DNA of 64,000 nucleotides, taken from NCBI GenBank assembly GCA_964578905.1, contig CAZOER010000003.1, positions 8,475-72,474 of the forward strand, in the 5' to 3' direction. This document shows, one piece after another, positions 50,181 to 57,654 of the stretch. Numbering within the stretch: the stretch's first letter is position 1; every line of letters begins with the position of its first letter. Under the pieces are notes generated by a model. That model was not told the origin of the DNA. It saw only the letters and a program-made list of their open reading frames with translations, and ran no database searches. The position numbers and the translations under genes were made by a program. The stretch is from CAZVBV01 sp964578905 (GTDB lineage Bacteria; Patescibacteriota; Gracilibacteria; UBA4473).

Positions 50181-51386
50181 TCAGATTCTTCCGCGTCCCA
50201 AAACGAGTTTTAGAATATGCTTCAAATCTTCTTTCAAATCCGCAGGCAATTCTTGTGTTTTTTCTTTCCCAAAAAGAATCTTGTACACGTGTTTATGCAG
50301 TGAAAGTCTGTTCGCAGGCATACCTCGTCCATACTCAATATTTTTCTTCGCAAAAGCGAGAACATCTTCAAAATAAGCGAATAAGATTTCGTATTTCTTT
50401 GAAATAGAAAGGTGCGGTTCGTAAATTTCCAGTGGCATTCCGCCAATACCATTAAGTTCGATGATTTTCACTTTTCCTTGGAGAAGGTCTTCCACGCTGT
50501 CTGATCGGAGATCAAATCTTCCCACAAAAACACCGTCTTTTTCGGCGATCATTTTACCAATAAGATCAGAGAGTTTTTTTCGACTCGCCTTTGGAATACT
50601 TATTTTCTTAAATTTCGTTCCATAACTAATACTTGCGGTTCGCACAATTGTGATTTCGGCTCCTTTGTAGGGGATTGATTTTTGTTCTTGTTCAGAAAAG
50701 CCAGATAGTATTTTTTCTGTTTTTTCTGGAGCAACTTTCATGGATGCACATTTGTTCTCAACAAGAGATATGAGTGCCTGTTTTCCGTTACCAACAACAA
50801 AAGGAATCTGCTTCTCTACAAGCGAAACGATGGTGTATTCCTCGGATTCTGGATCTTGTATCCACGATAAGCCAAACTCACGTTTCGTATCGCAAAAGGC
50901 TTCCAAGATAAAATTTGGTCGCGCTGTTTTGAGATATACTTGCAGTTGTTCGTCACAGTAAATAAACGTTACCCCAGTCGCGCGTTCCCCAATATCGGGT
51001 TTACAAATAAGAGGATAAGGAAGTGTTCTTTTGTATTTTTCTTCGAAGGCTTTGAGAACTTGTGTCGTGGTAGATACTTTTTTAAAAAATAAATTATCAG
51101 GACGAAAGTTATCGTTCAGTCGGTCATTGATGCTTTTCTTTGAAACCCCAGTCAGCCCAGAAAAACCATCCATTCCAGGATTCACAGCATTGAGGAGATG
51201 AAGGTGCCAAAAGTGTTTCACAATCAGCGGTAAGAATTGAACAACCCATGGAGCCTTTTCCCAACAGTCTCCATATTTCTCATGAATTATGTTCTTCACA
51301 GCAATGATATATCGCTTCACTCGGCGTTCACGCCATGATTCATTTGCGTCCTTTATATTTCGAAACTCTTCTTTAAGTGTGTCCAT
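50181..51386 (-). CDS. ATP-grasp family enzyme
   Basis: The 401 residues have ATP-grasp features: YPLICKPDIGERATGV (Lys ~129, glycine loop) near 124-139, FILEAFC, IPFVVGNGKQALISLVE, GVFVGRFDLRSDSVEDLL at ~290, and KIIELNGIGGMPLEIY with metal-binding Glu and Asn. The order and spacing fit D-Ala-D-Ala ligase-like or glutamate-ligase-like ATP-grasps. The substrate is unknown; it may ligate an amino acid or peptide or modify a wall or lipid precursor. Its context with histidine kinase and MurJ is only suggestive. The last ~70 residues are helical. Confidence 0.75.
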   Translation of the reverse strand: MDTLKEEFRNIKDANESWRERRVKRYIIAVKNIIHEKYGDCWEKAPWVVQFLPLIVKHFWHLHLLNAVNPGMDGFSGLTGVSKKSINDRLNDNFRPDNLFFKKVSTTTQVLKAFEEKYKRTLPYPLICKPDIGERATGVTFIYCDEQLQVYLKTARPNFILEAFCDTKREFGLSWIQDPESEEYTIVSLVEKQIPFVVGNGKQALISLVENKCASMKVAPEKTEKILSGFSEQEQKSIPYKGAEITIVRTASISYGTKFKKISIPKASRKKLSDLIGKMIAEKDGVFVGRFDLRSDSVEDLLQGKVKIIELNGIGGMPLEIYEPHLSISKKYEILFAYFEDVLAFAKKNIEYGRGMPANRLSLHKHVYKILFGKEKTQELPADLKEDLKHILKLVLGRGRI

Positions 51387-51498
51387 ATTTGTTTAAGTAT
51401 TCTCCAAGGAAATTCTGAAAAATCAAGAAAATGAATTTTTACGAGAGATAATAATTTGAAAAAAACAAACCCACAGAGTACCATTAAAAAAAATCCCC

Positions 51499-52017
51499 AT
51501 GAAACCTGTATTAAAAATGGCTGCGGTTCTCGTTCTTTTTGTTGGAGCGACATATGTTATTCCCTTTGAACAAGCGGAAAATTTCCTTGCGGCGAACTTC
51601 TTTAGTACCGAAGCAGAACTACCGAGAGCGGTTCCTGTTGCGAGAGTTGCAAAGACTGTTGTCCCTCAAAAAGATGTATTTGTAGATGGTATGGATGAGT
51701 TTGTTTTAAAAACTGATCAGAAGGGATCAGAAAATTACATCCTTCCACAAAACACCTGTCGAAATGGAATGCGATTGGTGATTCGATCAGTAATAGAGAG
51801 GTTGAATATGTCAGCAGATATTCACGTGTTTGGATACGCGCCAAAACAAAGTCATGAAACGTACAACAAAGTGATTACGGTAACGAAAGAAGACCCAACA
51901 AAGATACTCCATCTTCCAAGCGAATTGATATATAACGACGACACCATCTTCCCAGAGTATCAGCTTACTCGAAGTAAAAACTCAGACTTTTTGAGATATG
52001 ATGTGATGTGCTATTAG
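51499..52017 (+). CDS. Exported protein, unknown
   Basis: The 172 residues start with a signal peptide or anchor (LKMAAVLVLFVGATYVIPF), then an extracellular part with AENFLAANFF, FVDGMDEFVLKTDQKG and MRLVIRSVIERLNMSADIHVFGY. A conserved-looking Cys (NTCRNGM) and a terminal CY suggest one disulfide. No family is recognised. The promoter TTGAAA (51456) and TACCAT (51479), 17 nt apart, would give an ~8-nt leader. It is followed by murJ after 47 nt. Confidence 0.5.
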   Translation: MKPVLKMAAVLVLFVGATYVIPFEQAENFLAANFFSTEAELPRAVPVARVAKTVVPQKDVFVDGMDEFVLKTDQKGSENYILPQNTCRNGMRLVIRSVIERLNMSADIHVFGYAPKQSHETYNKVITVTKEDPTKILHLPSELIYNDDTIFPEYQLTRSKNSDFLRYDVMCY

Positions 52018-52064
52018 TACGTGATCCCCTTGCAAAAAGGTGAATTTTTAGCACACTGACTCCT

Positions 52065-53360
52065 GTGAAACGAATACTTACTTCAGGCGGAGCATTGCTT
52101 ATGGGATCGGCGTTAGCGTCGAAGTTCCTTGGGTTTTTGCGTGATCGATTTTTGGTCGATTTTTTTGGAGGGAGTGAAAAGATAGATTTCGTGTTTGCGG
52201 CATTTCGTATTCCTGATTTCTTTTTCTTCTTGCTTGTCGGGGGAACAGTGGCAACGTTATTCCTCCCGCGCGCTGCAGATTTGAAAGGCAAAGAACGCAT
52301 GCAATTTTTCTCGAGTTTTCTCTGGGGAGTGGTACTTCTCTTTGGTCTGCTCTGTGGACTGGGAGCGATATTCCCAGAATTCTTTGTAAGTATCTTCGTC
52401 TCAGGATTTGATGTTTTAGCGCGATCGGAAATTGCAGAATTGGCTCAACTTCTCTTCGGTTCCGTCTTCTTGCTTGCGATCTCATCAGTCTTCTCGGCAT
52501 CCATGCAATTGAAGGAGCGATTCCTTTCGGTTGCCATGGCACCGATTCTCTACACGGGAGCGATTGCAGTGGGAATATACTTTTTCGCAGGGAATTATGG
52601 ACTCGTGTCGGTTGGATTTGCTGCCATTGCGGGGGCACTTCTTCACCTTCTTACGAATGCTATCGCATTCTTTTTTATTGGAAATAAGATTGGATTCTAT
52701 TGGAAAAAACCAGTCAAAAGTTGGGAACGATTCGGAGGAGATTTTTCTGCTCGTCTTGCCACCAGTGCGGCATTTCAGATTAGCCAATCGGCGGATGTGT
52801 GGATTGCGAGTTTCTTGATGATGGGGACAGTAGGAGCGTTTTCTATCGGAGCAAACTGGGGACACGTCCTCTTGTCTATCGTCGGAATGCCACTCGCGAA
52901 TGCAGCCTTTCCGAAATTCTCAAAACAAAAAAACAATTTCCCGGCGCAAAAAAAAATTCTTACTGATACGTTGAAGTGGATATTTCTTGCCACGATTCCA
53001 ACGGCGCTCATTGGAGTTTTCTTTGCCTCTGACATTCTTGAAATACTCTTCAATCTCTCTGGAACAATGCTTCATAACACCGCTTTGGTGTTTGCGTGGA
53101 TTATCGCATCATTGCCGTTGGCGTGTACGATTCCGGTGTTGGCACGGGTTTTCTTTGCCAACGATGATGTGCGCACACCGATGAAAATTTGGATTGTTTC
53201 ACTTTCGATAGGAACGGCAACAGCGGCCATATTAGCCCTTCAAATTTTCCCTCCAGAAAAAGCCATTCTTGGACTTGCGCTTGGAACGTTTGTCACGAAT
53301 ACTTTGTCGGCAGTACTCTTTGCGATAGCGACCTGGAAAAGGTATTTTAAAACCGCATGA
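52065..53360 (+). CDS. murJ: Lipid II flippase MurJ/MviN family
   Basis: The 431-residue polytopic membrane protein (about twelve segments) starts with the MurJ text ALASKFLGFLRDRFLVDFFGG and DFVFAAFRIPDFFFFLLVGGTVATLFLP. Further blocks are VFSASMQLKERF, FQISQSADVWIASFL and NWGHVLLSIVGMPLANAAFP. MurJ flips lipid II to the outer face for peptidoglycan synthesis. It is shorter than the usual ~500 residues, with about two C-terminal helices missing. The start is GTG. Its 3' end overlaps the RluD-type gene by 4 nt. Confidence 0.9.
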   Translation: MKRILTSGGALLMGSALASKFLGFLRDRFLVDFFGGSEKIDFVFAAFRIPDFFFFLLVGGTVATLFLPRAADLKGKERMQFFSSFLWGVVLLFGLLCGLGAIFPEFFVSIFVSGFDVLARSEIAELAQLLFGSVFLLAISSVFSASMQLKERFLSVAMAPILYTGAIAVGIYFFAGNYGLVSVGFAAIAGALLHLLTNAIAFFFIGNKIGFYWKKPVKSWERFGGDFSARLATSAAFQISQSADVWIASFLMMGTVGAFSIGANWGHVLLSIVGMPLANAAFPKFSKQKNNFPAQKKILTDTLKWIFLATIPTALIGVFFASDILEILFNLSGTMLHNTALVFAWIIASLPLACTIPVLARVFFANDDVRTPMKIWIVSLSIGTATAAILALQIFPPEKAILGLALGTFVTNTLSAVLFAIATWKRYFKTA

Positions 53361-54241
53361 CAAAATCTACGTTTACCGTTACTCAGGATGAATCAGGAAC
53401 ACGAATAGACGTGCTCTGCGCTCAGAAGTTTCCCGATATTTCTCGAACACGATGGCAGAAGCAGGGAATGTTTTTTTGTAATGGGCAGAAGAAAAAAAAC
53501 AATGTAAAAGTTCACATCGATCAACAGTGGAGTGTGGAATGCCAAGCGGAAACAATGATTTCTACGAGTGAAATCGAACCATGGGATTTTCCTCTCAAGA
53601 TTCTTGCAGACTCAAAGAGTTGGATGGTTGTCGAGAAACCAGAAGGAATATCTATTCATCCCTCACCGAGCGATCAATCCGGGCACACAATTGTAAATGC
53701 ACTTGTGCATCAATTTGGAAAAAAGTTGTCCTCTGTGGACGAAGACGTACCTCGTCCAGGGATTGTTCATCGATTGGACAAGGTGACCTCAGGAGCACTT
53801 CTTGTTGCCAAAACGAACGCTACCCACAAACACCTCCAAGAGCATTGGACAGAGGTGATAAAGACCTATTTCGCAGTTGTGACGGGAACACCACCATTGA
53901 GGGGAAAAATTGAAGGAGGGATTTTGCGCGATACGAAGGATCGAAAGAAGATGGCCATTTCATCGTCTGAGAAATCAAAATCAGCGGTGACATTTTTTGA
54001 AGTACTCGAAACAAAAGATAGTCAGTCTTTGCTCAAAATAAACATTCCTACGGGACGAACACACCAGATACGCGTTCACCTGTCTTCGATCGGATTCCCG
54101 ATTGTGGGGGACACGAAGTACAACGGAAAACCATTTGAAAGAGTTCTGCTTCATGCAGGAAAACTCGAATTTCCAAATCCCGATAAGAAAGGGGAGATGA
54201 TAGCGGTTGAGTCGGGAGTACCAAAGGTGATTAAGGCTTGA
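53357..54241 (+). CDS. RluD-type pseudouridine synthase
   Basis: The 294 residues have an N-terminal S4 domain (GTRIDVLCAQKFPDISRTRWQKQ) and a catalytic domain with GIVHRLDKVTSGALLVAKT (catalytic Asp 141) and GRTHQIRVHLSSIGFPIVGDTKY. It isomerises uridine in rRNA or tRNA. Family members RluA, RluC and RluD cannot be told apart from this sequence alone. It overlaps murJ by 4 nt, and its stop falls on the porV -35 region. Confidence 0.9.
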   Translation: MTKSTFTVTQDESGTRIDVLCAQKFPDISRTRWQKQGMFFCNGQKKKNNVKVHIDQQWSVECQAETMISTSEIEPWDFPLKILADSKSWMVVEKPEGISIHPSPSDQSGHTIVNALVHQFGKKLSSVDEDVPRPGIVHRLDKVTSGALLVAKTNATHKHLQEHWTEVIKTYFAVVTGTPPLRGKIEGGILRDTKDRKKMAISSSEKSKSAVTFFEVLETKDSQSLLKINIPTGRTHQIRVHLSSIGFPIVGDTKYNGKPFERVLLHAGKLEFPNPDKKGEMIAVESGVPKVIKA

Positions 54242-54264
54242 CTTTTTATCAAATATGTTATACA
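54238..54264 (+). promoter_or_regulatory. Putative promoter of porV
   Basis: TTGACT at 54238-54243 and TATACA at 54259-54264 are 15 nt apart, with an extended TGT before the -10. Transcription would begin near 54271, leaving a ~165-nt leader. The spacing is short, so confidence is moderate. Confidence 0.45.
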
Positions 54265-54303
54265 AATAGAGAGTTCTCTCTTGCCATCTGAGCAATTGAG
54301 ACG

Positions 54304-54315
54304 AGATCTTTGAAA
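54304..54315 (+). promoter_or_regulatory. boxA-like motif in the porV leader
   Basis: AGATCTTTGAAA matches the Bacillus-type boxA core (TCTTTGAAA) and parallels AGCTCTTTGACA in the leader of the T9SS-tail gene. It lies ~33 nt after the predicted start of transcription. Confidence 0.4.
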
Positions 54316-54336
54316 TTTCGGAGAATGACAGTGGTG

Positions 54337-54358
54337 AGATGCCTTTGGGCATTTCTTG
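54337..54358 (+). promoter_or_regulatory. Stem-loop in the porV leader
   Basis: AGATGCC pairs with GGCATTT over 7 bp around a TTTG loop, followed by CTTGTTTG. It could be a weak terminator for the upstream gene or an attenuator in the porV leader. Confidence 0.4.
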
Positions 54359-54435
54359 TTTGAGGTACTTAGAGGAGTCTCACTACTGACAATAAAAACG
54401 CATTATTTACGAAATCAAAATTAAAAATTTACGAT

Positions 54436-55605
54436 ATGAAACGAAAATTTAAATTATTCAAAGCCACCATTGTTATTGTTTTAACCTTGGTGATGTTGTC
54501 CGCGTATTCGCAGAATACAGCGGGACAAGAATCTTCAGCCAATGTAATTACCACGGCGGTGCCGTTTTTGATGATTGGTCCTGACGCCTATGCTGGCGGA
54601 ATGGGCAACACAGGTGTTGCTACCGATCCAACAGTGTCTTCCATGCATTGGAATGCTGCAAAATATGCCTTCATAGATGGTGATTTTGGAATAGGATCTT
54701 CTTATAGTCCTTGGCTACGAAAACTCGTGCGAGACATGTATCTTGCTTATTTAACTGCTTACAAAAGACTTGATGAGAATCAAGTTTTTGCGTTCTCCCT
54801 TCGTTATTTTAACCTTGGCTCGTTTACATACTTAGACGAACAGGGGAACGAAGGATGGAGCAGTAATCCAAACGAATGGGCCTTCGATGCAGCCTATGCA
54901 AGAAAGTTTTCAGAGTATTTATCTGGAGCGATAACGTTCCGTGGTATTTATTCGAATCTTTCCGGTGGGCAATTTGTGGGAGGAGTGGAAACCAATCCAG
55001 GCTTTTCTGTTGCAGCGGATGTCTCCCTGTATGGGAAAAAAGATGTTCGTTTTCGTTACACAGAAGCTATTTGGTCCTATGGAGTTGTTATCTCCAATGT
55101 AGGATCAAAGATGGGATACACAGAAAATAGTGATTATTTTCTTCCCACAAACCTTCGTTTTGGAACAGCATTAAAAATACTTATTGATGATTTTAATTCC
55201 TTGGCATTTGCTATGGATTTCAATAAGTTACTCGTTCCAACACCTCCCGAGTATGACTCGGAAGGAAATATTCTCAGGGGAAAAGATCCTAATACGTCAG
55301 TAGTAGGCGGGATCTTTCAATCCTTCGGGGATGCCCCAGGTGGATTTAGTGAGGAACTTAAAGAGTTCCAAATAAGCCTGGGCGCTGAATATTGGTATGA
55401 TGACCAGTTTGCATTACGCATTGGTTATTTCTACGAAAGTGAAGAAAAAGGGAACCGTAATTTTTTTACGGTAGGAGCAGGGTTGAAATATCAATCTTTC
55501 GGGATTGATTTTTCGTATCTTATTTCGACGGTGCAACAGCACCCTTTAGAAAACACAATGCGCTTCTCCTTGTACTACAATCTAGGACAACGCAGAAGAA
55601 GGTAA
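54436..55605 (+). CDS. porV: PorV, T9SS outer-membrane shuttle protein
   Basis: The 389 residues have a signal peptide (ATIVIVLTLVMLSAYS, Gln at +1) and a porin-like beta-barrel. Landmark blocks match PorV of Bacteroidota: ITTAVPFLMIGPDAYAGGMG, GVATDPTVSSMHWNAAKYAF, YSPWLRKLVRDMYLAYLTAY, RYFNLGSFTYLDEQG, AYARKFSEYLSGAITFRGIY, NKLLVPTPP, FQSFGDAPGGFSEELKE, SLGAEYWYDDQFALRIGYFYE and GLKYQSFGIDFSYLI. PorV carries type A cargo from the SprA translocon to the PorU attachment complex at the outer membrane. No other T9SS gene is in this window. Codon choice (more CGT/GGT/GGC) differs slightly from neighbours. It ends at a 14-bp hairpin. Confidence 0.9.
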   Translation: MKRKFKLFKATIVIVLTLVMLSAYSQNTAGQESSANVITTAVPFLMIGPDAYAGGMGNTGVATDPTVSSMHWNAAKYAFIDGDFGIGSSYSPWLRKLVRDMYLAYLTAYKRLDENQVFAFSLRYFNLGSFTYLDEQGNEGWSSNPNEWAFDAAYARKFSEYLSGAITFRGIYSNLSGGQFVGGVETNPGFSVAADVSLYGKKDVRFRYTEAIWSYGVVISNVGSKMGYTENSDYFLPTNLRFGTALKILIDDFNSLAFAMDFNKLLVPTPPEYDSEGNILRGKDPNTSVVGGIFQSFGDAPGGFSEELKEFQISLGAEYWYDDQFALRIGYFYESEEKGNRNFFTVGAGLKYQSFGIDFSYLISTVQQHPLENTMRFSLYYNLGQRRRR

Positions 55606-55631
55606 TCATTCTCCAGTATTTTTCATTGATC

Positions 55632-55661
55632 AGAGCCTCGCTTACTTGTAAGTGAGGCTCT
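55632..55661. terminator. Strong hairpin between convergent porV and fba
   Basis: AGAGCCTCGCTTAC pairs with GTAAGTGAGGCTCT, a 14-bp stem with a 2-nt loop. Downstream of porV (+) it is followed by TGATTATGTTTTTT. It probably serves as a terminator for both genes. Confidence 0.7.
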
Positions 55662-55678
55662 TGATTATGTTTTTTATC

Positions 55679-56608
55679 TTAAGCTTTCCCTGCAGATCCC
55701 AAGATATCAATCTTGTGTTCAACCATTTTTTGAATTTCATCTCGTGCGGGACCGAGGTATTTTCGTGGATCAAATTCCTTCGGGCTTTCGATGAAAACTT
55801 TTCGGATCATAGCGGTCATCACGAGTCGGAGATCCGTATCAATGTTTACTTTTCCAACCCCGTGTTTTACGGCTTCGGCAATGGTTGCTTCATCAACTCC
55901 TTTTGCTCCTGCCAAATCACCTCCGTATTTATTCACAATTTCTACATATTCCTGAGGGACACTTGATGATCCGTGCATAACAAGTGGAGTGTCGGGAAGA
56001 GCTTTGGTAAGATTAACGACTCGTGGCACATCAACATTGCATCCACCAGCGAATTTGTACGCACCGTGACTCGTTCCAATTGCACATGCGAGGGTGTCGA
56101 TTCCCGTTCGTTTTACAAATTCAATCGCTTCCTCGGGATCGGTGAGTCGTGCATCTTTTTCATCAACGACCACGTGTTCTTCGATTCCTCCGAGCGTTCC
56201 GAGTTCGCCTTCTACGATCACACCTCGAGCGTGGGCGTAGTCAACAACCTCTTTTGTTTTCGCAATATTTTCTTCGAAAGGAAGTGCGGATGCATCGATC
56301 ATCACAGAATTAAATCCTGCATCGATAGCACTTTTGCACGTTTCCAAACTATCACCGTGATCCTGATGAACAATAATCGGCAGGTCAGGATACTGTGCTT
56401 CCATAGATTTAATAATATCCATGAGCATTTTGGTGTTCGCATATTTTCGAGCTCCATTTGAGAGTTGTAAAATCAGAGGAGCATTCTTTGCCACGTGAGC
56501 TGCCACGATGGCTTGCGTGATTTCCATATTATTAACGTTGAATGCGCCGATAGCGTATCCGCCATCTTTTGCCTTCATCATGAGATCGAGGGGATTTTTT
56601 ACGATCAT
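55679..56608 (-). CDS. fba: Fructose-bisphosphate aldolase, class II
   Basis: The 309 residues have the class II layout: GAFNVNNMEITQAIV, PIIVHQDHGDSLETCKSAIDAGFNSVMIDAS with the zinc/catalytic Asp-His, EGELGTLGGIEEH, AIGTSHGAYKF and LVMHGSSSVPQEY, KVNIDTDLR. It cleaves or makes fructose-1,6-bisphosphate in glycolysis and gluconeogenesis. It may also be a tagatose-bisphosphate aldolase. It is a single gene, convergent with porV. Confidence 0.95.
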   Translation of the reverse strand: MIVKNPLDLMMKAKDGGYAIGAFNVNNMEITQAIVAAHVAKNAPLILQLSNGARKYANTKMLMDIIKSMEAQYPDLPIIVHQDHGDSLETCKSAIDAGFNSVMIDASALPFEENIAKTKEVVDYAHARGVIVEGELGTLGGIEEHVVVDEKDARLTDPEEAIEFVKRTGIDTLACAIGTSHGAYKFAGGCNVDVPRVVNLTKALPDTPLVMHGSSSVPQEYVEIVNKYGGDLAGAKGVDEATIAEAVKHGVGKVNIDTDLRLVMTAMIRKVFIESPKEFDPRKYLGPARDEIQKMVEHKIDILGSAGKA

Positions 56609-56708
56609 TTTGGGGTTGGGGGTTAAGATTTGTTCATAGATATCTTCTTCTGAAAAAGAGGTTTTGGCAAGAGTTGACGTATGACAAAAAGTGGGTAGAG
56701 TAGTCGTA

Positions 56709-57119
56709 ATGGAATTACCAAATAGAACAGAACGGGAATTAATAAATGAGATTGATGAAAAGAGAGAGGAGATAATTGCCTCTGTGTGCGCATTCTTGAG
56801 AGGCGAAAATCACACTGAAGAACCTCTTATAAAAAGTGCTGAAGAATTGCAGAGAGAAAAAGATACACTACAAGGACACCCAAGCAGACATCCGTTTATC
56901 GCTTCTGTAGTGAAAGAAAAAATAAAAAGTATTTTGAATATTAGTGCTTGGGACTTGAGCCTTGTGAAGCATGATCCAGGGAGCGAAAAATCTGAAGACA
57001 TGTGGGCATTGCATAATAAAGTAAGAGGAGTGGAAAATATAAAACCAAATGGTGAAGCGGAGAAACCAGGAATCACAATGGCAGTGATAGCAGATCTTGA
57101 AAAAGATTTTGCAGCATAG
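56709..57119 (+). CDS. Small cytosolic protein, unknown
   Basis: The 136 residues are charged and helical (ERELINEIDEKREEIIASVCAFLRGEN, EELQREKDTLQGH), with no signal peptide. No family is recognised. ATG 56709 is chosen; a GTG at 56691 in frame is possible. It stands alone between fba (divergent) and the next gene. The composition suggests a soluble helical protein. Confidence 0.5.
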   Translation: MELPNRTERELINEIDEKREEIIASVCAFLRGENHTEEPLIKSAEELQREKDTLQGHPSRHPFIASVVKEKIKSILNISAWDLSLVKHDPGSEKSEDMWALHNKVRGVENIKPNGEAEKPGITMAVIADLEKDFAA

Positions 57120-57132
57120 GTTTTGGAATCCA

Positions 57133-57159
57133 TTGACAAAAAAGTATTTCAGGTATAAA
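57133..57159 (+). promoter_or_regulatory. Putative promoter upstream of a hairpin leader
   Basis: TTGACA at 57133-57138 and TATAAA at 57154-57159 are 15 nt apart. Transcription would begin near 57166, leaving a ~106-nt leader before the ATG at 57272. Confidence 0.5.
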
Positions 57160-57204
57160 GATGTCTTAAGTCAAATTTGGATTGCAAAAAGAATAACACC
57201 TTTG

Positions 57205-57245
57205 TTGCTGGTCCAATTGACCAGTCAGCAAGTTGTTCTTTTATT
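57205..57245 (+). terminator. Hairpin with U-rich tail in the leader, attenuator-like
   Basis: CTGGTC and GACCAG (6 bp, loop CAATT) are flanked by TTGCTG/CAGCAA, which can pair instead. A T-rich tract (GTTGTTCTTTTATTT) follows. With the promoter at 57133 it could end a ~75-nt RNA or attenuate the next gene. Confidence 0.45.
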
Positions 57246-57271
57246 TGATCCGTTTAATAATAATCATCATT

Positions 57272-57544
57272 ATGAGTAATACATTTGATGCTCCAAGACA
57301 AAAAGCGCTTGGATGGAGAATTTTTTTAGGAGTGATATCTTCACCATTTTTCCTATTTGGAATAGGAACCATCTGGAAGATTTGGGTTGATGCACAAGTT
57401 TGGATATCCAAACTCCCACTTGTTGAGAATTTCGGAGGAAGAAATGCAGGATTTGGAGAAGGTACGATTGGAATTATTGCTGTAGGGATTGGTTTTTACC
57501 TACTACTTTTAGCAATTTTTAAAAAACGGTTCGACGAAGAGTAG
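57272..57544 (+). CDS. Small two-helix membrane protein, unknown
   Basis: The 90 residues start with SNTFDAPRQKALGWRIFLG and have two hydrophobic segments (GVISSPFFLFGIGTIWKIW and GIIAVGIGFYLLLLAIF) separated by a Gly/Asn loop. The frame extends upstream to 57233, but ATG 57272 gives the sensible N-terminus. It has its own leader and terminator. No family is recognised. Confidence 0.5.
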   Translation: MSNTFDAPRQKALGWRIFLGVISSPFFLFGIGTIWKIWVDAQVWISKLPLVENFGGRNAGFGEGTIGIIAVGIGFYLLLLAIFKKRFDEE

Positions 57545-57565
57545 TTAAACTGACGACATTATCAA

Positions 57566-57603
57566 AAAGGTGGGCGGCATGATTACTGTCCACCTTTTTT
57601 TCC
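57566..57603 (+). terminator. Rho-independent terminator
   Basis: AAAAGGTGG pairs with CCACCTTTT (9 bp), loop ~16 nt, followed by further T residues, ~22 nt after the stop. Confidence 0.75.
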
Positions 57604-57654
57604 TATGAAAATTTTTTGAAAATCTGCATTTGTGGTACCATATGGAATGAAAAA

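Noticed and set aside
37604..55605. PorV and the T9SS cargo as simple contamination
   Set aside because: They lie at two separate sites, each between resident-type genes with matching terminators and sigma70 promoters, so two independent misjoins would be needed. It still deserves a read-level check.
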